Part shown: one piece after another, positions 46,534 through 57,790 of the stretch
Layout of the letters: each line of letters begins with the position of its first letter
Position numbering within the stretch: the first letter of the stretch is position 1
NCBI GenBank assembly: GCA_028023455.1
Contig: JAQFVV010012395.1
Span: forward strand, 10,906,154 to 10,970,153
Length of the DNA stretch: 64,000 nt
Direction: 5' to 3'
Origin: Epiperipatus broadwayi
Lineage: Eukaryota > Onychophora > Udeonychophora > Euonychophora > Peripatidae
Translations under genes and position numbers: made by a program
Notes under the pieces: generated by a model
What the model was told of the DNA's origin: nothing
What the model saw: only the letters and a program-made list of their open reading frames with translations
Database searches by the model: none

Positions 46534-48960
46534 ATAGTCTGTTAGTAAAGAAACATTTTTGAAGATGTGATAAAATATTAACAAAATGAAAAATGATTTC
46601 AAACCCATTATTTATCTTGGACTATATAAAATGAATTTATCTCCATCTGCAGTCAATACATTTTAAATTTAATATTAAAAAAATAAAATATTCCATATTA
46701 CATTATATGTATAAGAATTTGCTAATTCAAAAATGGATTAATCAGAAAAGGCTTGTTGAATTTTTTGAATATTGCCATGAGCCAAATGAAGAAATAGCAA
46801 TAAAATTGTTAGCATGACTAAATAATTAAGAATTGACATAAACAACTGCCAAGATCAAGGATATGACAACTAGGTTAACATAGCTGGAAAAAAAAAGTCA
46901 GATTTTTAATGAAAAACAAACAATGCTAATTTCCTTGCTTAGAAACATTAATTTGGTAGACACAAATGCAGTTAAATGTTGTTCTGATTGTATCTTCTTT
47001 TTAAGAAATACATAATGCCTGTGTACATTTTTCACTCCAGTCCAAGTAAATAAAAAAGTTTATTTTTCTCTCTGTAGATTATTACAGACTCATGGAGTTG
47101 TAGAATTGAAGCAGTAAGACAGTAAAAGCTTCTAAGTATTTTAGAAGCATTAAATGAAATGATGATGTTTACAATTTTATCAAATAAAAATCATTGTGAG
47201 ATAATATGAGTTCAATATTATTTTTATTCATTCAAATATTGGCAGCTTTAAATTATCGTAATAGATTCTAACTATAAGATCTTTCCATTGACTCATTGTA
47301 AATCGAAAGATTTCGCGAGTACTAATGTGTAATAGGAATTGTGGACTTAATCAATAAACTATTGAATAGTTTCACGCTCTTAGATCTAACCACTTCAGCT
47401 TCACCTATTCATATAGAAAGTAGATTGAAGTAAAGAGGGTTTCCCTCTTTTCTTCCAAAGTGTAAGCTTGTGATTAAGATCTATAGAGGTCCCTACCTTC
47501 ACATTTTCATGTGCATATTCTTGAAGTTTACAGCCTTAGTAAATATTAATATTACAGTCTATCGAATTTGTATCAGGAAATATTAAAAACTTTTTAAAGA
47601 TTCTGAAGAAATTTTTCAAAAGAAATTTTGATAAGATAAACATTGAGCCTAAAGGCAGAGTCTTATCAAAGAGAATAAGATTAATAGAATTTAATAATTT
47701 GAAAGATCTACAAATACATTTTAAAAGAACTAGTTTATTAGCAGTTATTCTGAATTTTTTAATTATAGATGAAAGGGGTTTCAAAATATTTACAAATAAA
47801 TTCCCATCAATTAATTGCCATCTTTTTTCAAACTTACTAAATTCTTCTCATGGAAAAGATTTATAAGTAACATTCAAAGACTTAAAAGAGGGACATTTGA
47901 CAATATTAAATTCCACTTTTAATTTTCAGTTAAAGACTATATTTGTTGAACTGTGTCTCACAATTTTTGTCCTCTTTTTTAATTAACAACTTGGAAATAA
48001 GAGAAATTTTTTAATAGACTTTCACTAATAAAAAGCACTAGAGTTAGAAAAGATTAAATGATTTGGCATTTTTGTCTTTAGAGAAGAACTTAATAAATCA
48101 ATTAATTATAAAAACATTGATAAAGATTATACCACAATTAAAATTAGGAAATGAACGTTCAATCACTAAATATCAAATATGGAGAATCAGTTCAGTCTTA
48201 ATATCCTTTGTGACAAATTATTTATAAAATATTATAAATTCTTTTTGATATATTAACTGTTATTACTATATAAATTTGTTTACTAAATGTAATATTTAAT
48301 AAAGTATTGCTTTGTTGGGTTTTTTTTGGTTTATAATGTGTAAGAACCTGGATCAGTTAATTGACACAGCCCAGATATTTTTCTTGGAAGTCCTATATAA
48401 GACTATTTCTTGTTTTTGGACATAAAACAGTATTTACATCTTTACTTATGCTTTCACTCTCAAAACAATCAATTCTTATTCCCAACATTCTTTTTATTTT
48501 ATGACTAGTTATTTTTCTAATCATTTCTAAAGCAAATTTTTCTGGTTTCTTTATATTCTAATTCTAATAATAGATTTTAAATCTAAAAACTTTGGAACTT
48601 AAAGGTGAAATAGGTTGATGTGCTCAATCCTAGGGGGAAAAAATATTGCAGGAATAGTATTACATTTGAAATATTAATTAGTATTAATATAAGAAATACA
48701 TTTTAAAAAATAAGTAAATGTAATTTATTTAAATTTTTTAAAATTTAAAATATTGTCCAATCAAAATAAAGTGATTTAACTATTACTTTTTGTAGAAATC
48801 AATCATTTATGTGTAATATATATAAACCAGTATATCTTCATTATTCACACTTGATCAGTTATAAAAAATAATGTGAAGATCAATTGTGGGATTAATTCAA
48901 GTCAAATTTTTGTATGAATAATGTTATTGATAGAATAATTAAATAGCTTTATTGCTCGAG
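46534..48960. other. AT-rich spacer
   Basis: No gene supported, apart from the MITE relic at 47459. The 47536-47784 open frame is AT-driven. Confidence 0.45.
47459..47539. repeat. Relic arm of the 15175 foldback family
   Basis: Its reverse complement (TAAGGCTGTAAACTTCAAGA, AATGTGAAGGTAGGGACCTC, AATCACAAGCTTACAC) lines up with the left arm at 15182-15257 in order and length. Confidence 0.55.
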
Positions 48961-48972
48961 AGTTAAACCACC

Positions 48973-49316
48973 AAACATCACATGATCACCATATGCTTGT
49001 TCATAACTGTTATTAAAATAGGCAAAACTCTCCATATAGTAGTCCCAGTCAGAGTAATCAGTGGTTGCCAGAAGGCTTGTGCATAAAATCCCTATCTAGT
49101 GCCTACTCATCCAATATCCCCAGACTCATTTTTGGCTTGTAACCTTCATTAGAGAGGAGTCTTGGAGTGCAATGCTCTCAGATCCAAGGCTCCTCACTGA
49201 AGAAAGCCATAAATCAGAAACTAGTCTGGGGATGTTGGATGAGTAGGCACTAGAGAGGGATTTTATGCGCAAGTCTTCTGACATCCATTGATTACTCTGG
49301 CTTGCACTGAGTGGCA
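48973..49316 (+). mobile_element. HHR-A retroelement with an opposed ribozyme pair
   Basis: Starts AAACCACCAAACATCACATG and carries the inverted arm CAAAACTCTCCATATAG. A degenerate ribozyme lies on the minus strand (49115-49165) and a better one on the plus strand (49197-49226). It ends at GCACTGAGTGGCAAAG, so the 3' end is truncated. No TSD found. Confidence 0.7.
49191..49232 (+). ncRNA. Hammerhead-like ribozyme in HHR-A (48973 copy)
   Basis: Helix I TCCTCA (49191-49196) with TGGGGA (49227-49232), six pairs including one T-G wobble. CTGAAGA core (49197-49203), AAGCCATAAATCA (weakened stem II), GAAAC (49217-49221), TA, GTC (49224-49226). The conserved core is complete; helix II is the weak point. 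Confidence 0.6.
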
Positions 49317-49679
49317 AAGTTCAAGGGCCAGCACTGAAATCAATTTACAGATTTTACACTCAAATATCACATTCTTTATAACTGCATTAAATTACATAAG
49401 ACTATGTTAATAATGAATAATTAATACACTGTAGCATTATAAAACTGATATTTACATTTATATATTGACAGTAATATAGTTATACAATTACTAAATATTT
49501 CTACCCTATTTATTGAAAGTTTATGATTGTGGCATTTTACTTGTAATTATATATTGGACAATTTTCATCTCATCTGTTTTAATTATTAAATATTTATAGA
49601 AAAATTCAAACTTCATTTAAACTTTCAAAGATATTCAATTGTTAATAATAACATGCAGGTTAATATATAATATAACACT

Positions 49680-50128
49680 CCCTCGCATATGTACGTATAA
49701 ATGGATTATTCTCCTGTGCATGAGCGGTCAGAATGACTAATATGTCAACATGGGTAGGATGACAACCTTAGCACTAACAAGGGCTTTGAACATTCCACCA
49801 TCAGATTTTCAATGAAATGGAAGGCTGAAGAGTTGTGAGTTGGAATAGTTTGAAGCCTGTCCATTAAAGTATGAAGATTGACTATCTTAATATAAAGCTG
49901 AGCACTGATTATATATGTGTGTGAGGATAGTAATCTAGACCAACTGATGATTGCTGGGTTAGCATGAAATACGTATATTGGTGATTATTTATCTTTTCAA
50001 CATGTGTGTGATCAGGTGGGTCAGCAATATGAGATAGTACTGAGAGTAGTGAGTCGTGTGAAAGTCTGAGTTCGAATCCCACATATATTACATATATAAA
50101 TACAGGTTTAAGCCTGCACAAGGTATTA
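49680..50128 (+). mobile_element. HHR-B retroelement, best-preserved ribozyme
   Basis: A 449-bp insertion with a perfect 13-bp TSD ATAATATAACACT at 49667-49679 and 50129-50141. In order: GAGCGGTCAGAATGAC, CAACATGGGTAGGATG, GGAAGGCTGAAGAGTTG, AAGCCTGTCCATTAAAG, TATAAAGCTGAGCACTG, ribozyme (49939-49982), GTGATTATTTATCTTTTC, a tRNA-like segment with B box GAGTTCGAATCCC (about 50069-50081), and the 3' hairpin CAGGTTTAAGCCTG. The B box fits the Pol III consensus; a matching A box is not clear. Confidence 0.85.
49939..49982 (+). ncRNA. Hammerhead ribozyme in HHR-B (49680 copy)
   Basis: Helix I ACCAA (49939-49943) with TTGGT (49978-49982), five pairs. CTGATGA (49944-49950). Stem II TTGCTGGGTTAGCAT, with TGCT/AGCA paired and the family's first G-T pair now T-T. 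GAAA (49966-49969). Helix III from palindromic TACGTA (49970-49975). U at 49976 and A at 49977 form the UA cleavage site, so cleavage would fall after 49977. Because helix III has no loop, cleavage would need two molecules or a multimer, as described for short-helix-III hammerheads in retroelements. Predicted from sequence only. Confidence 0.7.
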
Positions 50129-50270
50129 ATAATATAACACTATGTTTTGAGTGATATTATTTTCTTATTTTCTTCAGGCCTGCTAACCTGATCAGTGACA
50201 GTACTAATATGAGAATTGAAACAGGAATCTTTAGATTCATAAATATTTTAACCAACTATCTTATTCTGTC

Positions 50271-51178
50271 ACTTACTGTAGTAGACACATATGTTTATTT
50301 AACACATCTAAATAAAGATAAGAATTAAATAAGCACACAAGCTTATGTTTTGTATGAATTAGAAATAATAAAAACAAGTTACAATCAGAATGATTTTTAA
50401 AAATGAAAAATTAATGTTTACTTCCCTTTAATATTAACTATAAAAAGAAAAAACAATTAAATGATTTTTTTGTTGTTGTTGTTGTTTTAATATTGTCAAT
50501 TTATTTTCAAATTTAAAAGCATTTTTACGATCTCTTTATCAAATTGGACATTTTTTGCATCAATTTATGAATGAGTGATATTGGCAATATTTTTCAGGAT
50601 TTTTCACATTTATAAATTTAAAATGACTTTTATTTATTCTTTTTGTTGCGATATATATATATGCTACATGATAATTTTATTTAATGTTTCAAAAGTGAAA
50701 ATTGTTTTTTTTTTTTAGTTTTTCATCTCATGGTCAATATTAAAACATTTTTGGGATATGTAATTTCCTTAGAAATTTTAAATTTATTTAAATAAACTGG
50801 CATTAAATTTTTATTTGCATTATGCCTTTTACTTGAATTTTTCTTATCTTAAATTTAGATTTTTCTTTTATATGGTCACTGACAATCGTTTGAGTAAGTC
50901 CTAATGACAGTCTTATATGCAGGATTATATTTTTAAATGTTAGGTAATATTTACATTTCACTCACCTTTGATAAATCATATTCTATAATGATGTCATACT
51001 TTAACTATAGAAAATATACTAAGATATCAATCAATATAATACTGAAATAGCCAATAGCCATTTTAGCTTGGATATTGTGAAAAGATTTTGTTTATGAATT
51101 TTCTGTCCAGGCTGCGATGTTTCTGCTTGTGAAACAGTAATTGTAGATTGTGTGAAGACATGTTTGTCCGTAGTCTAT
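50271..51178. other. AT-rich spacer
   Basis: (GTT)n near 50471-50485. Nothing else recognised. Confidence 0.45.
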
Positions 51179-51191
51179 AACTTAAAAATAT

Positions 51192-51305
51192 TGTCAAGCG
51201 TTGTTAGCCGAGAGGTCATCGCAACCGCCTTGCAAGCAAGTAGTTGGTTGCAGACAGTTGTGGGTTCGCGTCACGGCCGATGCTATGTCATACGAAAAAA
51301 ACAAC
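51192..51305 (+). mobile_element. tRNA-like SINE with perfect TSD
   Basis: TGTCAAGCGTTGTTAGCCGAG, AGGTCATCGCAACCGCC, a short duplicated AGCAAGTAGTTGG segment, GTGGGTTCGCGTCACGG (B box), CCGATGCTATGTCATACG, A run. TSD AACTTAAAAATAT at 51179-51191 and 51306-51318. Same tail as the other tRNA-like SINEs. Confidence 0.75.
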
Positions 51306-51318
51306 AACTTAAAAATAT

Positions 51319-52255
51319 ACATAAATAACTGAATTAGTAATATTCAACAACTACCACAACTGATTTAAAAATAAATTGCATTCAAATATTAAATTCAATA
51401 TTTTATTTTAAATACTTTTGATTTTTCTTTTTAATTTTGCAGGACAAAAGTGATTTAACAGACAAAGTTGAGTGAAATCATTCTCATGATAATTATAAAA
51501 AAAGAAAAAGTAGTAGTTTTTAATCAAAAATAAAAAATAAATAAATGTTATTTTTAGAATAAATACTTTTAAAAAAATTATTTTGATATATTTATATCTT
51601 TTAAAAAGATAATCGATGAAAAGATAAAAATAAACACACTTTTAAAATACAATAATCAGAATCTTTTAATAGGAGTGCTGGTTACTCTTATATTTGACCA
51701 TTTGTGTGTAAATGCAGATTGTTTATCTGTAATTTAACCCTTTAACTCTTATACCATATGTCTAATGCAGGAAATACATGTAAATATTCATTTGTGTTTA
51801 TCATGTATCACTTTCAAAGGGGGGGGGGTGTCTTTACAAATATATATATATGGGGATGCTATATATATCATTGCAATTTTATTGAAATCATAAAGATTAA
51901 TTATTTGAAAGATATATATGTGAGTCTTTATATATTTATTTTATAACACTGCACTGCTAAATAAAGAAAGTTCTGCTAAAATATCTATGATATCACATTC
52001 TAATTAAATATTATAATTATAATATTGAAAATTATTATATTAAAAATAATTTAATTGTTCCAAAAAGTAACCAACATAACTGCTTTTTAATGGCCAATTT
52101 CAAAGTCATTTAAAAATATTATCTAATGTTGATTGTAATACTTTGTGCTTAATATATTTAAAGAAAGAGAAAAAAAGATGAAATATGTTGATTAAATAAA
52201 TGTGCACTGAGGATTTATGCCATTCATTACCTTAACTAATAGAAGACATTGTCAG
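51319..52255. other. AT-rich spacer
   Basis: G run at 51822-51829 and a TA run at 51841-51850. No gene supported. Confidence 0.45.
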
Positions 52256-52261
52256 CTGATT

Positions 52262-52298
52262 CCTAGACTAGTTTCTTTTTTTTATTGACTTTCATCAG
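52262..52298 (-). ncRNA. Hammerhead relic, HHR-A-like
   Basis: Minus strand: CTGATGA (52298-52292), AAGTCAATAAAAAAAA (stem II lost), GAAAC (52275-52271), TA, GTC (52268-52266), TAGGAATC. The order of core boxes is exact but the helices are gone. Confidence 0.4.
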
Positions 52299-52424
52299 TT
52301 TTGTACTACAGCCATTAAATACAATATTGCAAGAGAATGGTACTACTATAATGATTACTATTAGTAGTTTGTGTTATTACTAAATAGTTTTTAACATAGT
52401 AGTTCATATTTAGAGTTATATACT

Positions 52425-53575
52425 AGTGAAGCTGGATTTAAAAGTGGGTTTAGTACAGTAGATCATATCCAGGTATTGAGAAAAGTTATAGAAAGGACAA
52501 ATGAATTGCCATTATGCTTTGGATTTGTAGATTATGAAAAGGCATTTGATTCTGTAAACCTTTCTTCAGGGATTAAAGCATTGGATCATCAAGGTATAGA
52601 TCCAGGATCTTGTCATATTTTAAAGAATATTTATAAAAATGCAACAGCAACAATTAGATTACATAATGATACTAGGAAAGTCAATATTGAGAAGGATGTA
52701 AGACAGGGTGTTTCATATCTCCAAAACTTTTTACAGCAGTGCTGCAGGAAGTATTTTGTGGATTAAAATGAGAAGCTAAAGAAGTGAAGGTAAATGGAGA
52801 TTATTTAAGTCATTTAGATTTTGCAGATGATGTAGTTGTTTTTTCAAATAATGCTTTAGAGTTGCAGGAAATGTTGCAGGAGTTAGCAGATGAAAGTAGG
52901 ACTAAAGATAAATGTTAAAAAGTCTAAAGTAATGTTTAATGGATTTTCTCAAAATATGAAAATAAAGATTGATTATGATGAGTTAGAAGAAGTTAACAGC
53001 TACAAATACCTTGATCAGATTATTAATACAGATGGAAACATAATGGATGAAATTAATCATAGAATTAAACTTGGTTGGAGTGCTTTTGGTAGAAATAACC
53101 TGATACTAAAATGAAATATGCCTATGTATTTGAAAAGGAAGGTTTTTAAATAAATGTGCTTTACCAGTTCTTACTTATGGATCTGAGATTTGGACATTTA
53201 ATAGAAGAGCAATACAGAGACTTCAGGCCACTCAAAGAAGTATGGAGATATCCATGTTGGGAGTAACAAGAAGAGATTGAAAATGCAATATGGGTAAGAT
53301 AACAAATAGGTTTTACTGATCTCATTGAAAAGTGGAGTTGGGCTAGAAATATTGCTAGAAGAGATGATAATAGATGGACAATTGAAATCTTAAAGTGGAT
53401 TCCAAGAGATTATAAAAGACCCAGAAAGAGACAACATATGAGATGGATGGATGAAATAAGAAAGTGTGTAGGGGTGGTGTGGAGAAGAGAAATTAAAGAT
53501 TGGAGAAGATGAATTGAATTTGGAGAGATCTTCATCCTGCAGTGGATTGATAATGATTGATGATGATGATGATGA
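52425..53575 (+). pseudogene. LINE-alpha, longest copy (reverse transcriptase to 3' end)
   Basis: Begins within the reverse transcriptase: AGFKSGFSTVDHIQVLRKVI, LCFGFVDYEKAFDSVNL (palm motif A region), HNDTRKVNIEKDVRQGVS, then after a frameshift HLDFADDVVVFSNNALELQ (catalytic FADD in place of YADD), KINVKKSKVMFNGFSQNMK, YKYLDQIINTDGNIMDEINH and KLGWSAFGRNN, then a stop. The rest (TYGSEIWTFNRRAIQR, RDDNRWT, KRPRKR, MRWMDEIRK) is in broken frames up to the (GAT)n tail at 53558-53575. ACTAGT at 52422-52427 and 53575-53580 may be part of a short TSD. No endonuclease. Dead copy. Confidence 0.85.
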
Positions 53576-53580
53576 CTAGT

Positions 53581-54030
53581 AAATATATCAACAATTCTTG
53601 CTGTATTTTAATAGTTATTCTAATATGCAAATGTGACAGAAGGAAGTTACTGTTTCTGTCATAGATCTATAATATATATATATATGTCTTTTCAGAATCG
53701 TCCCATTATTAACTTATTTATATTTTTTTATTCCATTAAATTTGGCATTTGAACTGAGTGTTTCATATATGAGAGTAATGGTTACATTTTTTATTTTAAA
53801 AAGATGATATAGTGACAATGAATTAATTAATTTTAGAAAATCATTTATTATATCATCTGTTCAGAGGAACTTAGATTGAAATATACTATTTAGGGACAAT
53901 CGATTCCAGGCCCTTAATCTAAACCAAAAATACCATTTAAAACAATTATATAAGCAGGGAAAATAAAAATCACAAATGTAAATATAAAAGTATACATAAA
54001 ATTAATTGCTAAAATATATTATATTAATGA
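53581..54030. other. AT-rich spacer
   Basis: Nothing recognised. Confidence 0.4.
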
Positions 54031-54033
54031 AAA

Positions 54034-54425
54034 CTAAAATGCAGCTTTTAAAAACATAAAACAAAAATTAAATAAATTTACATATTTTAATAAAAGTTCA
54101 TAAACTGTTGATTTCAAAACGTCTGGTTTTTTTTTTACAGTGTATTTTTTTTCTTGTAAATTTTTCAAGAGACATTCAGGAGTGATAGTCTTATCTGTAT
54201 CTGTACTAGCAACTTTATCATACCTTGCAATAATCTGATTCTTATTTATCATACCTTGCAATAATCTGAATCTTTTCCCGAATCCAGTGAACATACTTTA
54301 TTAGTAATAAATTCCCTTGCAGGAATTATACCAGGAGTTTTAGCAAAAAAATCCTCAAACTTTTGCTTGGTCTTTTCACAAATGATCATTTCATTGACAT
54401 TATTCCTTCCATTGTCTTTTAATTA
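54034..54425 (-). pseudogene. Decayed protein-coding fragment of unknown family
   Basis: On the minus strand, two frames give continuous, non-low-complexity peptide. First MIICEKTKQKFEDFFAK, TPGIIPAREFITNK, then (after a shift) WIREKIQIIARYDK and VASTDTDKTITPECLLKNLQ, EKKYTVKKKPDVLKSTVYEL, LLKYVNLF. A 25-bp segment (54214-54238) is repeated at 54245-54269, a 31-bp tandem duplication that puts a stop between the parts. It may be a retrocopy or a broken exon. I do not recognise the protein. The amino-acid balance is unlike the chance AT-rich frames nearby. Confidence 0.45.
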
Positions 54426-54987
54426 ATTCATATTATCAAAAGAATTTCGATTTTTTTCATGGTGTTATAGCATAAACTGCTCAATCTGGAAGTCCTTTTA
54501 ACCATCTACATTTTTAAAATTTTTTAAAATGGTATTTGACACTAAATAGTTTTATCTTATCAATTTCTATTCTAGAAATGATTTCTTTTTTTTTTTTCAT
54601 TCTAAAAGTGATGGTTTATTTTTTGGCTCAGTATTAAAATTATATTAGTAAGCATATGAAAATAATTTTTAAAATAAATTAATAATGATAAATTAGTTGC
54701 AAAAGAAAAACTAAATGATTCACACAATATATGGCAAAGATATCAGATGTTTTACTCAAAAATGAAACATTCTGAAAAGTCTTACAGATGTGATTGCTGT
54801 ATATTATTCAGTAGTGATTGTCGCTACATTTTCTATTTCAACCAATGGCATTCATCAATTTAATGATTCCATATTTAGCATTTAGATTTCCATTATTTTT
54901 TAATATATTTTCATTTCAATATATATATATTATGATATCAACATTATTCAACTTTCAAATTCTGCTTTTATGATTAAAATTATTATA
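54426..54987. other. AT-rich spacer
   Basis: Nothing recognised. Confidence 0.4.
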
Positions 54988-55726
54988 ATATATACCAGGA
55001 GTGGCCAACTTTTCTGTTCATAAGATGTGTTGTGATCGACTTGTTATCATAGGTGATCGACTTGTTGTCATAGGCGTAGTCTAAGTGGAAGGATGTGTGA
55101 AATACTGAAACGGAAACCTCCAATCCCTTTCCGTTTCACCATCAACCTAATGACCTACTCGTCTGAACTAGTTTCGAACCTATCTTAAATGTAAAAATGT
55201 TATATATAAGTCGAGCGGGAAAACTTTGCTATAATGGCCGCTTGAATGGCATCATCCATTTACATACGAAAACACGCTATAATTAGACAGGTTTGATACA
55301 ATTATAGCGGAGAAATGCTCATAATTTATTATAAAATGCTTTATTAATTTTCAGTCAATTCTTAATTATATTCGCTATTATATTCGTATGTGGATGGATA
55401 AGTTAAACATTGGAATGATATATATATATTTAAGTTTAAATAAAGATACTGTAAAACATTTTCTTTAAATTATATTTAACGGTTTTCTGATTTAATGTTT
55501 TACATATATAATTGAAACTAAAGTATTTTCTTTAAATTTGCTTTTTTTTTTAAACAAATAATATTGTAAGAACAAATATGTTAAAAGTTATTTATTTTAG
55601 TAAAATAAAAATCATCCATTTGTAATTAAAAATGAGAATTTTGTGTAAACAAGAGATCAATTAGTGACTGCACCCCAGGTAAAAAGTAAAATCTGTTTTC
55701 TGATTGACCTAACGATCCAGGGTTTG

Positions 55727-55744
55727 GCCCCACGTTGGGCACCA
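55727..55744 (-). other. tRNA-Lys primer-binding-site-like 18-mer
   Basis: Minus strand TGGTGCCCAACGTGGGGC. It differs by one base from the 18-mer complementary to the 3' end of tRNA-Lys(1,2) used as a primer site by several retroelements. No LTR end or gag-pol frame follows, so it may be a remnant or chance. Confidence 0.3.
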
Positions 55745-57619
55745 AACGCGCGAAAAAAAAACCTATGTGCCAGTCAAAACATGCTTATCCATCTAACACG
55801 AGCTGGAACTCACAAAATGTACTTCAAACCCAGTCAAGGCCGAGATTTAGGTCAGGGACCAGCCTGGATTCGAACCCACTCTCCAAGCACCAGATCTAAC
55901 GCCCAATGGATAACATAACAATGGTAGCACATGAGATTTAATTCTTCATCCGGCCCACTAGCAAATCGGAGAAAACAATAAGACTCATGGACTTAAACAT
56001 ATATATAAACAACGTAAATACTAGACATTCCACAGATAAAATCTAACATATTTAAATAATAGGGGCTTTACTAATGAATACTTATGGGCAATTAGTGAAT
56101 TGGATTGATTTAATAATGAGACAGAAACTGATATATGATGAATTAAAATATATTTATTGACAATTGTTGTTGGCAAATGCACGCAGGCATTTTATTTATA
56201 AAGTAACATTACTCTAGGCCAATAATTGATACGTTGGCTATTATTTAATTGCTCCAATATTATTTAATGGAAACAAATACCCTACTATATAACTAATCAC
56301 TACATTAACTTTTACCAGTTATGCCCTTTCATCATCAGTTCGTGTGGCTATTGTACGTGAAATCAAACCAAGTCTGGAGTGAAGCTTAATAATACGTCTT
56401 AATTATAATAAATTTATATTAACTATGGGCTTTTAAAGCGTCCCAGATAGCTTTAGATCGAACGGGTTTTCAAGATTGCTTCGGATCAACGCCGAAGACT
56501 GCATATTAGGGAGGAAAGAGTTGGCTATAACGATTTTACTAATATGCTAGGCACAAGTAAAGTATAATAATAAAGTGGCTCTGCGGATGGAAGAATAGTT
56601 TTAGGGTTTTTGTGACAAACAACGGTTTACCCAATAACCGGTCGTCATGCTGCTAATGGGGAACCTTTATTTGGTTCAGAGGCGGGGGACTTACGTGCTA
56701 ATCTGGCCCGTAGCTCAGACTTCGCTACTGCACTACCCATAAGAGAAGATGGGCTGGACTTACCGTGGCTCCATCTTATATATATATCAAAAAGAACAGC
56801 ACAACGAGAAAATATTAATAAATCCCACATCCGCCAAGCCGAAGGATATTATAAATTAAAGATCATATATTAAATGAACACTAGATCATCAGCTTGATCA
56901 AAAGAGCCAACTCTTCTGTAGCATGAGAAATACGATATGCTACTGACAGGAATATATAGATACAAACTTTACTTTATCCCGTTCAATCTCTTTAGTTATC
57001 TATAACTACTAAACTTTTAAAAGGGGGGAAAGTATATTTAATAGGGGACTTACGAATACTTAACTAAAAAAATATACTTATGATTGCACTCCAGGCTAGT
57101 TTAATCTTTAGTAACATAATAAATAAAGGTTGAAAAGCCACATTTTATATTTATATTAATTAATTTACTAAATGACAAAAATATGAATTTGGGTTTCGAA
57201 ACAGCGCACGAAATGACGCTATATAAATAATAATACGGAGATTTTAAATTCATATCTTTAAAAACATTTTAATAATTAAATGCACGCCGTTTCGAAACAT
57301 AGGCATAACTAATAATAAATAAAATAAGCAAAAGAAAAGCAAAATATAATTGCAGTGATTAAATTATATAGCAAAACATTAATTAACAGAAATTTAGCAA
57401 AAGTATTTCATTTATAGAATTAAAATATTTTAGGAAACAATTTAGACAGTTTACACTATTGTATTAGCAAAAAGTATTTCATTTAAATATTATTTCGAAA
57501 ACAATTTAGATAGAAATTTCAATAATATGGTTAGCTAACCTGTTTTGAAGAAACAATGACTGTTTTTGAAATTTACAGAGCTCTGCGATTTTAAATATTA
57601 AAACAGTTCTCCTGTAGAT

Positions 57620-57790
57620 GGGCTGGAGATATTCGAGCTGGAACGAAGGTGAGTTCTTTGGCGGCTTATGGCATCTTCAATTTAGTTGGGAGACGATTTT
57701 TAAAATAGTGTTTCTTTAGCTGGATTGAAATCGGAACGAAGGCAAATTATTTTTACGGCTTATGGCATCTTCAAATTTAGTTGGTGTAAG
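57620..57790. repeat. Imperfect direct duplication inside the foldback
   Basis: AGCTGGAACGAAGGTGAG..CGGCTTATGGCATCTTCAA and a second copy GGAACGAAGGCAAAT..CGGCTTATGGCATCTTCAA about 100 bp later. Confidence 0.75.

Larger units (their letters stand above)
49420..50270. repeat. Diverged repeat, interrupted by HHR-B
   Basis: Matches 43560-44035 on both sides of the HHR-B element (left: ATTGTGGCATTTTACTTG, TTCAAACTTCATTTAAACTT; right: CTGCTAACCTGATCAGTGAC, TTTTAACCAAC). The 43.8 kb copy is a natural empty site for that insertion. Confidence 0.5.

Noticed and set aside
55725-55760. Endogenous retrovirus at the primer-binding-site-like 18-mer
   Set aside because: No LTR end next to it, no gag, pol or env frame downstream; kept only as a low-confidence site.
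55664-55918. 84-codon frame at the foldback's left inner edge
   Set aside because: Spans the end of the inverted arm and a tRNA-like B-box segment; looks like chance in GC-richer repeat DNA.
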